In this document: positions 48,999 to 57,698 of the stretch, piece by piece
How the letters are laid out: the number at the start of each line of letters is the position of its first letter
Numbering within the stretch: position 1 is the first letter of the stretch
NCBI RefSeq assembly: GCF_041154385.1
Contig: NZ_AP028929.1
Coordinates: 434,001-498,000 of the forward strand
Length of the DNA: 64,000 nt
DNA from: Streptococcus sp. SN-1
GTDB taxonomy: Bacteria > Bacillota > Bacilli > Lactobacillales > Streptococcaceae
Reading direction: 5' to 3'
The notes under the pieces: model-generated
Database searches by the model: none
The model's input: the letters and a program-made list of their open reading frames with translations, nothing else
What the model was told of the DNA's origin: nothing
Position numbers and translations under genes: made by a program

Positions 48999-49000
48999 CT

Positions 49001-50107
49001 ATGGAAGAAATTCTCTGTATTGGTTGTGGAGCAACCATTCAGACGACAGACAAGGCTGGTCTTGGGTTTACCCCCCAGTCGGCACTTGAAAAAGGTTTGG
49101 AGACAGGCGAAGTCTATTGCCAACGCTGTTTCCGTCTCCGCCACTACAATGAAATCACGGATGTCCAGTTGACGGATGATGATTTCCTCAAGCTCTTGCA
49201 CGAGGTGGGAGACAGTGATGCCTTAGTGGTCAATGTCATTGATATCTTTGATTTTAATGGCTCTGTCATCCCAGGTTTGCCACGTTTTGTCTCGGGCAAT
49301 GATGTCCTCTTGGTGGGAAATAAAAAAGATATCTTGCCCAAGTCTGTTAAACCAGGCAAGATTAGCCAGTGGCTCATGGAACGTGCCCACGAAGAAGGGC
49401 TTCGTCCTGTGGATGTCGTCCTAACTTCGGCACAAAACAAACATGCCATTAAGGAAGTCATTGACAAAATCGAGCACTACCGTAAGGGCCGTGATGTCTA
49501 TGTCGTTGGCGTGACAAACGTTGGAAAATCAACTCTTATCAATGCTATTATCCAAGAAATCACGGGTGACCAGAATGTCATTACGACGTCACGCTTCCCA
49601 GGGACGACCTTGGACAAGATTGAGATTCCGCTTGACGACGGATCTTATATCTACGATACACCGGGGATTATCCACCGTCACCAGATGGCTCACTACTTGA
49701 CGGCCAAAAACCTCAAGTATGTCAGCCCTAAAAAGGAAATCAAGCCCAAAACCTATCAGCTTAATCCTGAACAAACTCTGTTTTTAGGTGGTTTGGGCCG
49801 TTTTGACTTCATTGCAGGTGAGAAGCAAGGTTTCACAGCCTTCTTTGACAATGAACTCAAACTCCACCGTACCAAGCTAGAAGGCGCTAGTGCCTTTTAC
49901 GATAAGCACGTCGGAACTCTTCTGACACCACCAAATAGCAAGGAAAAAGAAGATTTTCCAAAATTGGTCCAACATGTCTTTAATATCAAGGAAAAGACAG
50001 ACCTAGTCATCTCTGGACTCGGCTGGATCCGTGTAATAGGCACTGCCAAAGTCGCCGTCTGGGCACCAGAAGGCGTCGCAGTCGTCGCACGAAAAGCGAT
50101 TATTTAA
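49001..50107 (+). CDS. yqeH: YqeH, circularly permuted ribosome-assembly GTPase
   Basis: A 368-residue protein. An N-terminal zinc finger (CIGCG and CQRCF) is followed by a GTPase domain in permuted order: NKKD (G4) comes before GVTNVGKST (G1), then the G2 threonine region and DTPG (G3). A C-terminal RNA/protein-binding domain follows. It acts in 30S subunit assembly. It sits in the conserved yqeG-yqeH-yhbY-nadD-yqeK-rsfS block. Confidence 0.95.
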   Translation: MEEILCIGCGATIQTTDKAGLGFTPQSALEKGLETGEVYCQRCFRLRHYNEITDVQLTDDDFLKLLHEVGDSDALVVNVIDIFDFNGSVIPGLPRFVSGNDVLLVGNKKDILPKSVKPGKISQWLMERAHEEGLRPVDVVLTSAQNKHAIKEVIDKIEHYRKGRDVYVVGVTNVGKSTLINAIIQEITGDQNVITTSRFPGTTLDKIEIPLDDGSYIYDTPGIIHRHQMAHYLTAKNLKYVSPKKEIKPKTYQLNPEQTLFLGGLGRFDFIAGEKQGFTAFFDNELKLHRTKLEGASAFYDKHVGTLLTPPNSKEKEDFPKLVQHVFNIKEKTDLVISGLGWIRVIGTAKVAVWAPEGVAVVARKAII

Positions 50108-50145
50108 AATAAAATCACTGAGCGAACAAAGTGAGCTCATACAAA

Positions 50146-50299
50146 GATAGTTATTGCCGTGGTGTCTTGCCAATCGATAGATTGGCAAGGGACACAATTG
50201 AGACCAAGGCTCAATTGTGAGGTCAGGAAATCCATTTTTCAAAGATGAGATCTTTGGAAAATTAGTTCCGACCGTCCCTCACCACCTAAAATAACTATC
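50146..50299. ncRNA. Candidate structured RNA or MITE-like element between yqeH and yhbY
   Basis: The 154 bases fold into one nested structure. The outer stem is GATAGTTATT (50146-50155) with AATAACTATC (50290-50299), then GTGGTG (50159-50164) with CACCAC (50280-50285). Inside are a perfect 10-bp hairpin (50166-50175 with 50180-50189, loop GATA), a second perfect 10-bp hairpin (50193-50202 with 50210-50219) and a third arm (50221-50229 with 50266-50273). The third arm is capped by TTTTTCAAAGAT pairing with ATCTTTGGAAAA. Nearly every base is paired, far beyond chance. No U run follows on either strand, so it is not a simple terminator. It could be a 5' leader RNA of yhbY-nadD, a processed RNA, or a small non-autonomous mobile element with 20-bp inverted ends. 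I do not recognise it as BOX or RUP. Confidence 0.5.
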
Positions 50300-50319
50300 A
50301 AAAAAACAAGGAAGAAATT

Positions 50320-50631
50320 ATGTCATTAACATCAAAACAACGTGCCTTCCTCAACAGCCAGGCACACACCCTCAAACCCATCATCCAAATTGGAAAAAAT
50401 GGTCTCAACGACCAAATCAAAACCAGCGTTCGTCAGGCACTTGACGCCCGCGAATTGATTAAGGTAACTCTCTTGCAAAATACAGATGAAAATATCCACG
50501 AAGTCGCTGAAATCTTGGAAGAAGAAATCGGTGTGGATACAGTCCAAAAAATCGGACGCATCTTGATTTTGTTTAAACAGTCTAGCAAGAAAGAGAATCG
50601 CAAGATTTCTAAAAAAGTCAAAGAAATCTAG
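50320..50631 (+). CDS. yhbY: YhbY-family RNA-binding ribosome-assembly protein
   Basis: A 103-residue CRM-domain protein: LTSKQRAFLNSQAH at the start, IQIGKNGLND with the conserved GxxG-type loop, and a basic C-terminus. Family members bind pre-50S ribosomal particles. Its position between yqeH and nadD is the conserved one. The GGAAG RBS lies directly after the structured element. Confidence 0.92.
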   Translation: MSLTSKQRAFLNSQAHTLKPIIQIGKNGLNDQIKTSVRQALDARELIKVTLLQNTDENIHEVAEILEEEIGVDTVQKIGRILILFKQSSKKENRKISKKVKEI

Positions 50632-50682
50632 GAAACCTACTCCAAATAACTGTTTTTACAGAGAAATAAAGGAGACTAGCCT

Positions 50683-51312
50683 ATGGCAATCGAATTATTG
50701 ACTCCCTTTACTAAGGTAGAGTTGGAGCCAGAAATCAAGGAGAAAAAACGCAAACAAGTCGGGATTTTAGGGGGGAATTTTAACCCTGTTCACAATGCCC
50801 ATCTGATCGTTGCGGACCAAGTACGCCAGCAGTTAGGACTGGATCAAGTCTTGCTCATGCCTGAGTACCAACCTCCTCACGTAGATAAAAAGGAAACCAT
50901 CCCTGAGCACCATCGTCTCAAGATGCTTGAATTGGCGATTGAGGGGATTGAAGGACTAGCCATTGAAACCATCGAGTTGGAGCGTAAGGGTATTTCCTAC
51001 ACCTACGACACCATGAAAATCTTGACAGAGCAACATCCTGACACGGATTATTACTTTATTATCGGAGCTGATATGGTGGACTATCTGCCTAAGTGGTATC
51101 GAATTGATGAGCTGGTAGACATGGTTCAGTTTGTGGGGGTTCAGCGCCCACGCTACAAGGCAGGGACTTCCTATCCCGTTATCTGGGTGGATGTGCCTCT
51201 CATGGATATCTCATCCAGCATGGTGCGTGATTTTATTGCCCAAGGTCGGAAACCCAACTTTCTCCTGCCTCAGCCTGTGCTAAACTACATCGAGAAGGAG
51301 GGACTCTACTGA
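50683..51312 (+). CDS. nadD: Nicotinate-nucleotide adenylyltransferase NadD
   Basis: A 209-residue nucleotidyltransferase. [12 protein letters not shown] (about 30-41) contains the HxxH-type motif that binds ATP, and the C-terminal SSSMVRDFI is the second conserved motif. It converts nicotinate mononucleotide and ATP to deamido-NAD. The N-terminal 25 residues before the core are typical of streptococcal NadD. The stop overlaps the yqeK ATG by one base. AAAGGAG precedes the start. Confidence 0.95.
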   Translation: MAIELLTPFTKVELEPEIKEKKRKQVGILGGNFNPVHNAHLIVADQVRQQLGLDQVLLMPEYQPPHVDKKETIPEHHRLKMLELAIEGIEGLAIETIELERKGISYTYDTMKILTEQHPDTDYYFIIGADMVDYLPKWYRIDELVDMVQFVGVQRPRYKAGTSYPVIWVDVPLMDISSSMVRDFIAQGRKPNFLLPQPVLNYIEKEGLY

Positions 51313-51905
51313 TGGCCTATCAAGACTATATCAACTGCTCCCGTGAGGCTTTGTTGGAAAAAATGGCAGAGCTTCTACCCGAAAAACGCTTAACCCATTG
51401 CTTGGGTGTGGAGCGTGCAGCCATAGAGCTGGCTCAGCGATTTGGAGTTGATACCGAGAAAGCAGGTCTTGCAGGTCTTCTCCATGATTATGCTAAGAAG
51501 CTGTCAGATCAGGAATTTCTTGAATTAATTGACCGTTATCAGCTAGATTCCGACCTCAAAAACTGGGGCAATAATGTCTGGCATGGCATGGTCGGCATCT
51601 ACAAGATTCAGGAAGATTTGGATTTGCATGATTCTGAAATTCTACGAGCTATTGAAATCCATACAGTTGGGGCTGGTCAGATGACCTATCTTGATAAGAT
51701 AATCTATGTCGCAGACTATATCGAGCACAATCGTGTCTTTCCAGGAGTGGATGTGGCACGTGAGATTGCAAGTCTATCGCTTGATAAGGCAGTGGCCTAC
51801 GAAACAGCTCGTACCGTGGAGCATCTAGCTCATCAGGGATTCCCTATCTATCCCCAAACCCTTGAAACCTATAACGCCTTTGTGCACTATTTGGAAGAGG
51901 ACTAA
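51312..51905 (+). CDS. yqeK: YqeK, HD-domain nucleotide hydrolase
   Basis: A 197-residue HD-domain protein: H in RLTHCLGVE, the HD pair in LLHDYAKKL, and a later H and D in WHGMVG and [10 protein letters not shown]. Related YqeK proteins cleave diadenosine tetraphosphate symmetrically. It overlaps nadD by 1 bp, the usual arrangement. Confidence 0.93.
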   Translation: MAYQDYINCSREALLEKMAELLPEKRLTHCLGVERAAIELAQRFGVDTEKAGLAGLLHDYAKKLSDQEFLELIDRYQLDSDLKNWGNNVWHGMVGIYKIQEDLDLHDSEILRAIEIHTVGAGQMTYLDKIIYVADYIEHNRVFPGVDVAREIASLSLDKAVAYETARTVEHLAHQGFPIYPQTLETYNAFVHYLEED

Positions 51906-52406
51906 ATGAAGACGGCTTTTATAATCATTGATGTTCAGAATATTTTAGTGGAAACCGGTTTTCAGACAAATAGTCTATTGGAAAAAATTTCTTATTTACA
52001 AAACCAGGCTAGAAGTAAGAATATCGAAATTATCTATGTTCAACATATTGAGAATCCTGAAGCCCAAACATCAGAAGATTGGCAGTTATCTGCGCTTTTA
52101 AATCGAAAACCTGATGAAAAGGTCATTCAGAAGAAGTATAATAGTATTTTCAAAGAAACTGGCTTAAAAGAATACTTGGATAAACAGGGGATTGAAAAAT
52201 TAGTTTTATGTGGTATGCAGACAGAATATTGTGTGGATACCTCTGTCAAGGTTGCCTTTGAATATGGCTATCAGCTTATTATTCCAGAAGGTGCTGTCAC
52301 AACCTTTGATGGGGATGACATTCCAGCAGAAACGATAAATGAATTTTATGAGGACATTTGGGAGGATCGCTTTGCAGATGTCCTAGATTATAAAAATATT
52401 TTTTGA
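51906..52406 (+). CDS. Isochorismatase-family cysteine hydrolase
   Basis: A 166-residue protein with the family triad: Asp9 (IIIDVQN), Lys in VIQKKYNS (76/77) and Cys109 (GMQTEYCVDTS). Members hydrolyse amides or vinyl ethers such as nicotinamide; the substrate here is unknown. Placement among NAD-related genes (nadD) makes a nicotinamidase-like role possible but unproven. It starts right at the yqeK stop. It is more AT-rich than its neighbours, a possible later addition to the block. Confidence 0.85.
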   Translation: MKTAFIIIDVQNILVETGFQTNSLLEKISYLQNQARSKNIEIIYVQHIENPEAQTSEDWQLSALLNRKPDEKVIQKKYNSIFKETGLKEYLDKQGIEKLVLCGMQTEYCVDTSVKVAFEYGYQLIIPEGAVTTFDGDDIPAETINEFYEDIWEDRFADVLDYKNIF

Positions 52407-52417
52407 AAGAGGACTAA

Positions 52418-52771
<354 letters not shown>

Positions 52772-52777
52772 GAGATA

Positions 52778-52812
52778 AACTCAGTTGTAGTCAACTGGGT
52801 TTCTTTGCTTAT
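52778..52812 (+). terminator. Probable terminator after rsfS
   Basis: A 10-bp stem pairs AACTCAGTTG (52778-52787) with CAACTGGGTT (52792-52801) with one wobble pair. The following T tract is interrupted (TCTTTGCTT), so termination is probably partial. Confidence 0.6.
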
Positions 52813-52849
52813 TATTAGAAGAAAATGGATAGAAAGGTGAGGGCTACTG

Positions 52850-53623
52850 GTGTTTACCATGGAGCTCTTAGTATCATGTTTTATGGCAACTTATGAAACC
52901 TTTGCGGCGATCTATGATGCGGTCATGGACGATAGTTTATATGATAAATGGACGGATTTTTCCCTGCGTCACTTGCCTAAGACAAAGGAGAGAAAGAAAC
53001 TCTTGGAACTGGCTTGTGGGACAGGAATTCAATCTGTGCGCTTCTCTCAAGCTGGTTTTGATGTAACTGGACTTGACTTGAGTGGGGATATGTTGAAAAT
53101 TGCGGAAAATAGAGCAACTTCCTCCAAGCAAAAGATTGCCTTTATAGAAGGCAATATGCTGGATTTGTCCAAGGCAGGTCAATACGACTTTGTCACGTGT
53201 TATTCGGACTCTATCTGCTATATGCAGGATGAGGTGGAAGTAGGGGACGTTTTTAAAGAAGTCTATAATTCCCTCAACGAAGATGGTGTATTTATCTTTG
53301 ACGTGCACTCGACCTACCAGACAGATGAAGTATTCCCGGGTTATTCCTACCATGAAAATGCGGAAGATTTTGCTATGCTCTGGGATACCTATGAGGATGA
53401 AGCGCCTCACTCCATCGTCCATGAGCTGACTTTCTTTATCAAGGAGGCGGACGGTTCCTTTAGTCGCCACGATGAAGTGCATGAGGAGCGGACCTATGAA
53501 GTCTTGACCTATGATATTTTGCTGGAACAGGCTGGTTTCAAGTCTTTTAAACTCTATGCGGACTTTGAGGACAAGGAGCCAACAGAAACCAGCACCCGTT
53601 GGTTTTTTGTGGCGCAGAAGTAG
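52850..53623 (+). CDS. Class I SAM-dependent methyltransferase
   Basis: A 257-residue protein. The SAM-binding motif is LLELACGTGIQS, with VTGLDLSGDML and FDVHS as later motifs. The methylated substrate is unknown. The start is uncertain. GTG 52850 has a well-spaced GAGGG and gives an odd hydrophobic lead (MFTMELLVSCF). ATG 52883 (MATYETFAAIYDAVM) is where orthologues appear to begin but has no RBS. It is the usual partner of the next gene, tmcAL, with 9 bp between them. Confidence 0.85.
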   Translation: MFTMELLVSCFMATYETFAAIYDAVMDDSLYDKWTDFSLRHLPKTKERKKLLELACGTGIQSVRFSQAGFDVTGLDLSGDMLKIAENRATSSKQKIAFIEGNMLDLSKAGQYDFVTCYSDSICYMQDEVEVGDVFKEVYNSLNEDGVFIFDVHSTYQTDEVFPGYSYHENAEDFAMLWDTYEDEAPHSIVHELTFFIKEADGSFSRHDEVHEERTYEVLTYDILLEQAGFKSFKLYADFEDKEPTETSTRWFFVAQK

Positions 53624-53632
53624 GAGAAGTCT

Positions 53633-54730
53633 ATGACTATCACAGGTATTATCGTGGAGTTTAATCCTTTTCATAATGGGCATAAATACCTGCTGGAACA
53701 GGTTGAGGGGCTGAAAATCGTGGCTATGTCTGGGAATTTCATGCAGCGTGGAGAACCAGCCATTGTAGATAAGTGGACTCGGGCCCAGATGGCACTGGAA
53801 AATGGAGCAGATTTGGTAGTAGAGTTGCCTTTTTTAGTCAGTGTTCAGGCAGCAGATTTCTTTGGTCAAGGAGCTGTGGATATCTTGGCTCGTTTGGGGA
53901 TTGATACTCTAGCTTTTGGAACAGAGGAAGTTCTGGACTACCAGAAAATTGCTGACTTATACACAGAGCAAGGTACTAAGATGGAGAAATTTGTGGAAAA
54001 TCTGCCAGATTCTCTCTCTTATCCTCAGAAAACTCAAGCCATGTGGAAGGAATTTGCAGGTCTTGATTTTTCTGGCAATACGCCCAATCATGTTCTTGCG
54101 CTTGCTTATGCTAAGGCAGTAGCGGGACGCAACATCAAACTCCAGCCGATTCAGCGTCAGGGGGCAGGTTATCATTCTGTGGACAAGAATGTGGCCTTTG
54201 CTTCGGCGACAGCCCTCCGTCAGCATCAGTTAGACCAAGATTTTTTAAAACGCTTTATGCCTTCTGTTGCCCTCTTTGAGCAGGCTAGTAAGGTGAGCTG
54301 GGAAGATTATTTTCCCTTGCTGCGCTATCAAATCTTGTCCAATCCAGACCTAACTACCATCTATCAGGTCAATCAAGAAATGGCTGTGCGCATCAAGGAT
54401 GCTATCAAGACAGCTCAGTCTGTAGAAGAATTGGCCGAGGCTGTTGCGACCAAGCGGTATACTAAGGCGCGTGTTAGACGCCTCTTGACCTATATTTTGG
54501 TTCAAGTTAGAGAAAGTGACTTGCCAGAAGGCATCCATGTCCTTGGCTTTACCGAAAAAGGCAGACAACATCTCAAGTCTCTGAAAGGGCAGGTCAATCT
54601 AGTCAGCCGAATTGGTAAAGAATCTTGGGATGCTATGACCCAAAAGGTAGACCAGATTTACCAACTGGGAAATCCAAGTATAGCAGAGCAGAATTTTGGA
54701 AGAGTGCCGATAAGAATAGAAAAGAACTAA
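53633..54730 (+). CDS. tmcAL: TmcAL, tRNA(Met) cytidine acetate ligase
   Basis: A 365-residue nucleotidyltransferase-family protein (formerly YlbM). The HxGH-like motif FNPFHNGH is near residues 10-17, and [10 protein letters not shown] and [14 protein letters not shown] are family signatures. TmcAL makes N4-acetylcytidine in elongator tRNA-Met using acetate and ATP. A TAGGAGAAG RBS lies just upstream. The length is slightly short of the roughly 400 residues seen in Bacillus. Confidence 0.9.
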   Translation: MTITGIIVEFNPFHNGHKYLLEQVEGLKIVAMSGNFMQRGEPAIVDKWTRAQMALENGADLVVELPFLVSVQAADFFGQGAVDILARLGIDTLAFGTEEVLDYQKIADLYTEQGTKMEKFVENLPDSLSYPQKTQAMWKEFAGLDFSGNTPNHVLALAYAKAVAGRNIKLQPIQRQGAGYHSVDKNVAFASATALRQHQLDQDFLKRFMPSVALFEQASKVSWEDYFPLLRYQILSNPDLTTIYQVNQEMAVRIKDAIKTAQSVEELAEAVATKRYTKARVRRLLTYILVQVRESDLPEGIHVLGFTEKGRQHLKSLKGQVNLVSRIGKESWDAMTQKVDQIYQLGNPSIAEQNFGRVPIRIEKN

Positions 54731-54753
54731 GTCTACTGAAAGGTGGACTTTTT
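54729..54753 (+). terminator. Terminator after tmcAL
   Basis: AAGTCTACT (54729-54737) pairs with AGGTGGACTT (about 54741-54750) with wobble pairs and is followed by TTT. The stem overlaps the stop codon. Confidence 0.65.
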
Positions 54754-54802
54754 GAGATTTTTTACGAATAAATAGATAGAAAAGAAAATCTTGTACAAGT
54801 TC

Positions 54803-54831
54803 CTGACAATTTCTTTCTTTTCGTGTATAAT
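54803..54831 (+). promoter_or_regulatory. Promoter of the yefM-yoeB toxin-antitoxin operon
   Basis: CTGACA (54803-54808), a 17-bp spacer and a perfect TATAAT (54826-54831). In this family YefM, alone and with YoeB, represses its own promoter. I see no BOX element here, unlike pneumococcal copies. Confidence 0.75.
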
Positions 54832-54861
54832 AGTGGAAAAGAGGTAAAACGAGGTATGGTT

Positions 54862-55116
54862 ATGGAAGCAGTTCTTTACTCAACATTCCGAAATCATTTA
54901 AAAGACTACATGAAAAAGGTAAATGATGAATTTGAGCCTTTGACGGTGGTCAATAAAAATCCAAACGAGGACATTGTAGTTCTTTCAAAGAGCGAGTGGG
55001 ATAGTATTCAAGAAACTCTGAGAATCGCTCAAAACAAGGAACTATCTGATAAGGTTTTGCGAGGAATGGCTCAAGTCCGTGCTGGAAGCACTCAAGTCCA
55101 TGTTATTGAGGAGTGA
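54862..55116 (+). CDS. yefM: YefM-family antitoxin
   Basis: An 84-residue Phd/YefM antitoxin: MEAVLYSTFRNHLKDYM at the DNA-binding N-terminus and an acidic C-terminal half that wraps the toxin. It neutralises YoeB and represses the operon. The frame is open to 54823, but that overlaps the promoter. ATG 54862 has GAGG at a good distance, whereas ATG 54856 is only 1 bp from it. The toxin gene follows 3 bp later. Confidence 0.93.
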   Translation: MEAVLYSTFRNHLKDYMKKVNDEFEPLTVVNKNPNEDIVVLSKSEWDSIQETLRIAQNKELSDKVLRGMAQVRAGSTQVHVIEE

Positions 55117-55119
55117 GGA

Positions 55120-55374
55120 ATGCTGCTCAAGTTTACAGAAGATGCCTGGGCAGATTATTGCTACTGGCAAACTCAGGACAAGAAAACGTTAAAAAGAATC
55201 AATAACCTAATCAAGGATATTCAACGTGATCCCTTTACAGGAATAGGTAAGCCAGAACCACTCAAGTATGACTACCAAGGAGCCTGGTCACGTCGTATCG
55301 ACGCAGAAAATCGCTTGATTTATATGATGGATGGAGATAGCGTGGCTTTCTTGTCCTTTAAAGATCATTACTAA
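55120..55374 (+). CDS. yoeB: YoeB/Txe-family mRNA interferase toxin
   Basis: An 84-residue RelE-superfamily ribosome-dependent RNase. LLKFTEDAWADYCYWQ, GIGKPEPLKYDYQGAWSRRI and the C-terminal SFKDHY (catalytic His and Tyr) are intact. It cleaves mRNA in the ribosomal A site unless bound by YefM. It is complete, so the pair is probably functional. Confidence 0.94.
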   Translation: MLLKFTEDAWADYCYWQTQDKKTLKRINNLIKDIQRDPFTGIGKPEPLKYDYQGAWSRRIDAENRLIYMMDGDSVAFLSFKDHY

Positions 55375-55400
55375 GTCTACTGCGAAGTAGGCTTTTTATT
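55374..55400 (+). terminator. Terminator of yefM-yoeB
   Basis: AGTCTACT (55374-55381) and AGTAGGCT (55386-55393) form an 8-bp stem with one wobble and a GCGA loop, followed by TTTTATTTTTT. Confidence 0.8.
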
Positions 55401-55544
55401 TTTTAAATTTTTATTAGTAAGTTTAAGATAAAGTTTTTTGGAAAATGACAGAAGCCCTAGTACAAAAGACAAAAACTCAGTAAAGAAATTTAGTATATGA
55501 ACTTCGATCTTTACCCTTGAATACGCTTTATAACTCGTATTTTG

Positions 55545-55553
55545 TGGTATAAT
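55545..55553 (+). promoter_or_regulatory. Extended -10 promoter of the hsd operon
   Basis: TGGTATAAT at 55545-55553 lies 37 bp before the hsdM ATG. The nearest -35-like box (TTGAAT, 55517) is too far away, so this is an extended -10 promoter. GGGGAAG serves as RBS. Confidence 0.65.
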
Positions 55554-55589
55554 GAAGAGAATTGTTAATAATAAAAACAGGGGAAGTAA

Positions 55590-57698
55590 ATGTCTAATTT
55601 CAAAGAAAAATTACCACTATTCCAAGCAAATGACATCCAAATTTCTAATGATGTCAATACGGTTTGGTCTATCGCTAACACTCTTAGAGGAGCTTATCGA
55701 GCAGATAAGTATCGCGATGTCATTATTCCAATGTTTGTCCTGACTCGTTTAGAAGCTGCCTTGCTGCCAACCAAGGATCAGGTGGTAGCACAATACAAAG
55801 CAAATCCCAATACACCTGAGAAAGTGTTGGAGAAACTTTCAGGCTATCGTTACTACAATGTTAGTCCTTTTACGTTGGAAAATCTTCAAAACGATCCAAA
55901 TGCAATCGAGGAGAATTTTCTAGCCTATCTGGATGGCTATTCCTGTCGTGTCAAGGACATCATTGAAAACCTAAAATTTAAAGAACAAGTCCGTACCCTG
56001 GCCCAGAGTGGTCGCCTTTTCACGGTTATTAAAAAGTTCTCTCAAATTGATTTGTCTCCAAGTTCAGTCGACTCTATGCGTATGGGATACATGTTTGAGG
56101 ATATCATCCGCCGATTTTCTGAAAATGAGGAAGCGGGGTCTCACTATACCCCTCGTGAAGTTATTGCTCTGATGGTCAATCTCCTCTTGATTGAGGCAGA
56201 CGAAGAACTTTTTGTTGATAAAAAAGAGTTGAAAATACTAGACATGGCGGCTGGAACTGGGGGAATGCTGGCTACGGCTAAAAGCTATATCCGTCAGTTG
56301 AATACAGGAGCCACTGTCCGACTCTTTGGTCAGGAAGTTTTGCCTGAAACCTTTGGGATTGGTCGTGCAGATATGCTAATTCGTCAGGAAGATTCTGACT
56401 ATTTTGTGAAGGTGGATACCTTAAAAGATCCAGATCCTTTCCCAGATACTAAGATGAGCTTTGTCATCGCTAACCCTCCCTTCGGTCAAGCTTGGGGTGG
56501 TAAGGATGCGGATGATGGGGTTGAGGATGCAGTTAAGAAAGATCAGCAACTCTTTGATAAAACAGAAGGTCGTCAAGGTCGTTTTGTTGCGACTCCAGGA
56601 ACTGGCGATGCCCAACTGCTTTTCCATCTTCATGCTCTTGCAAAATTAGAAGAAAACGGTCGAGCTGCTATCATTTCAAATGGGTCTCCTCTATTTTCTG
56701 GTGGTACTTCATCTGGGGAGAGTCAGATTCGTCGTTATATCCTAGAGAATGACTTGCTAGAAGCTATAGTCGCCCTTCCAGGTCAATTTTTCTATAATAC
56801 AGGAATTGGGATTTATATCTGGATTTATAATAAAAACAAGTCTCCTGAGCGCCAGAACAAGGTTCAGTTTATCGATGCGACGGAGGAGTTTGTTCCTCTA
56901 CGTAAATCTCTAGGTCAAAAACGCCGTGAGTTGTCCCAAGATAATATCCGTCAGATCCTTCGCTGGTACGATGATTTTCAAGAAAATGACCATGTAAAAA
57001 TCTTTGACAATCAAGAGTTTCTCTATCGAGAGTTTACAGTTATGCAACCTCTGCAACGTCGTGGCCAGATAAGCGAAGAAACAATTGAGAAAGCGAAAAG
57101 TGTTCCTTTCCTAGCTAAACTATTTGATGAATACAAGTACCAAGAATTGCTAGAGATGGAACCACGTTCAGCCAAGGATGAGAAAAAATTACAGGACTTT
57201 GTAGCTGGCAAGACCAAGCAAGAAGCTATCCTGACAGCTCTTGCTAAGGGAAGCTCTGACAAGACCTATCCTAACTTTGAGAACTTTGTCCAAGTCATCA
57301 AGGACTTGCTGGGAGAGTTTAAGCTTACGCCTGCTAATATCAATGCGCTAGCCTTAGCTATGAGTGAAATGGACAAGACAGCAGAGGTTATCCGAACCAA
57401 GAGGAAAGATAAGGCAAATGAGATTGCCGATGGGATTGTCTATGATAAGACAACCAAGGACAGTGAAATCGTTAAGCTGACAGAGGATGTGGAAACCTAC
57501 TTTGCGCGTGAGGTTTATCCTCATGTACCTGACGCCCACTACTGGTTTGATGAGGAAAAAGGCTATGGAGCTGAGATTCCTTTTACCCGTTATTTCTATC
57601 ACTACCAAGCACCAGAAAGTGCTGAGAAGTTATTGGCAGAGTTCTATGACTTAGAAGCAGAACTACAGACTCTCTTGGAGGAACTCAAACATGACTAG
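55590..57698 (+). CDS. hsdM: Type I restriction-modification DNA methyltransferase subunit HsdM
   Basis: A 702-residue N6-adenine methyltransferase. An N-terminal helical HsdM_N domain is followed by the SAM-binding motif (LDMAAGTGGM, about 218-227) and the catalytic NPPF (295-298). A long C-terminal helical part follows, making it larger than the classic roughly 520-residue HsdM. It works with HsdS to methylate host DNA and with HsdR to cut unmodified DNA. It overlaps hsdS by 8 bp. Confidence 0.95.
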   Translation: MSNFKEKLPLFQANDIQISNDVNTVWSIANTLRGAYRADKYRDVIIPMFVLTRLEAALLPTKDQVVAQYKANPNTPEKVLEKLSGYRYYNVSPFTLENLQNDPNAIEENFLAYLDGYSCRVKDIIENLKFKEQVRTLAQSGRLFTVIKKFSQIDLSPSSVDSMRMGYMFEDIIRRFSENEEAGSHYTPREVIALMVNLLLIEADEELFVDKKELKILDMAAGTGGMLATAKSYIRQLNTGATVRLFGQEVLPETFGIGRADMLIRQEDSDYFVKVDTLKDPDPFPDTKMSFVIANPPFGQAWGGKDADDGVEDAVKKDQQLFDKTEGRQGRFVATPGTGDAQLLFHLHALAKLEENGRAAIISNGSPLFSGGTSSGESQIRRYILENDLLEAIVALPGQFFYNTGIGIYIWIYNKNKSPERQNKVQFIDATEEFVPLRKSLGQKRRELSQDNIRQILRWYDDFQENDHVKIFDNQEFLYREFTVMQPLQRRGQISEETIEKAKSVPFLAKLFDEYKYQELLEMEPRSAKDEKKLQDFVAGKTKQEAILTALAKGSSDKTYPNFENFVQVIKDLLGEFKLTPANINALALAMSEMDKTAEVIRTKRKDKANEIADGIVYDKTTKDSEIVKLTEDVETYFAREVYPHVPDAHYWFDEEKGYGAEIPFTRYFYHYQAPESAEKLLAEFYDLEAELQTLLEELKHD

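Noticed and set aside
54755..54861. BOX element upstream of yefM, as in pneumococcus
   Set aside because: The region holds only a terminator, a promoter and the RBS; no boxA or boxC-like sequence was found.
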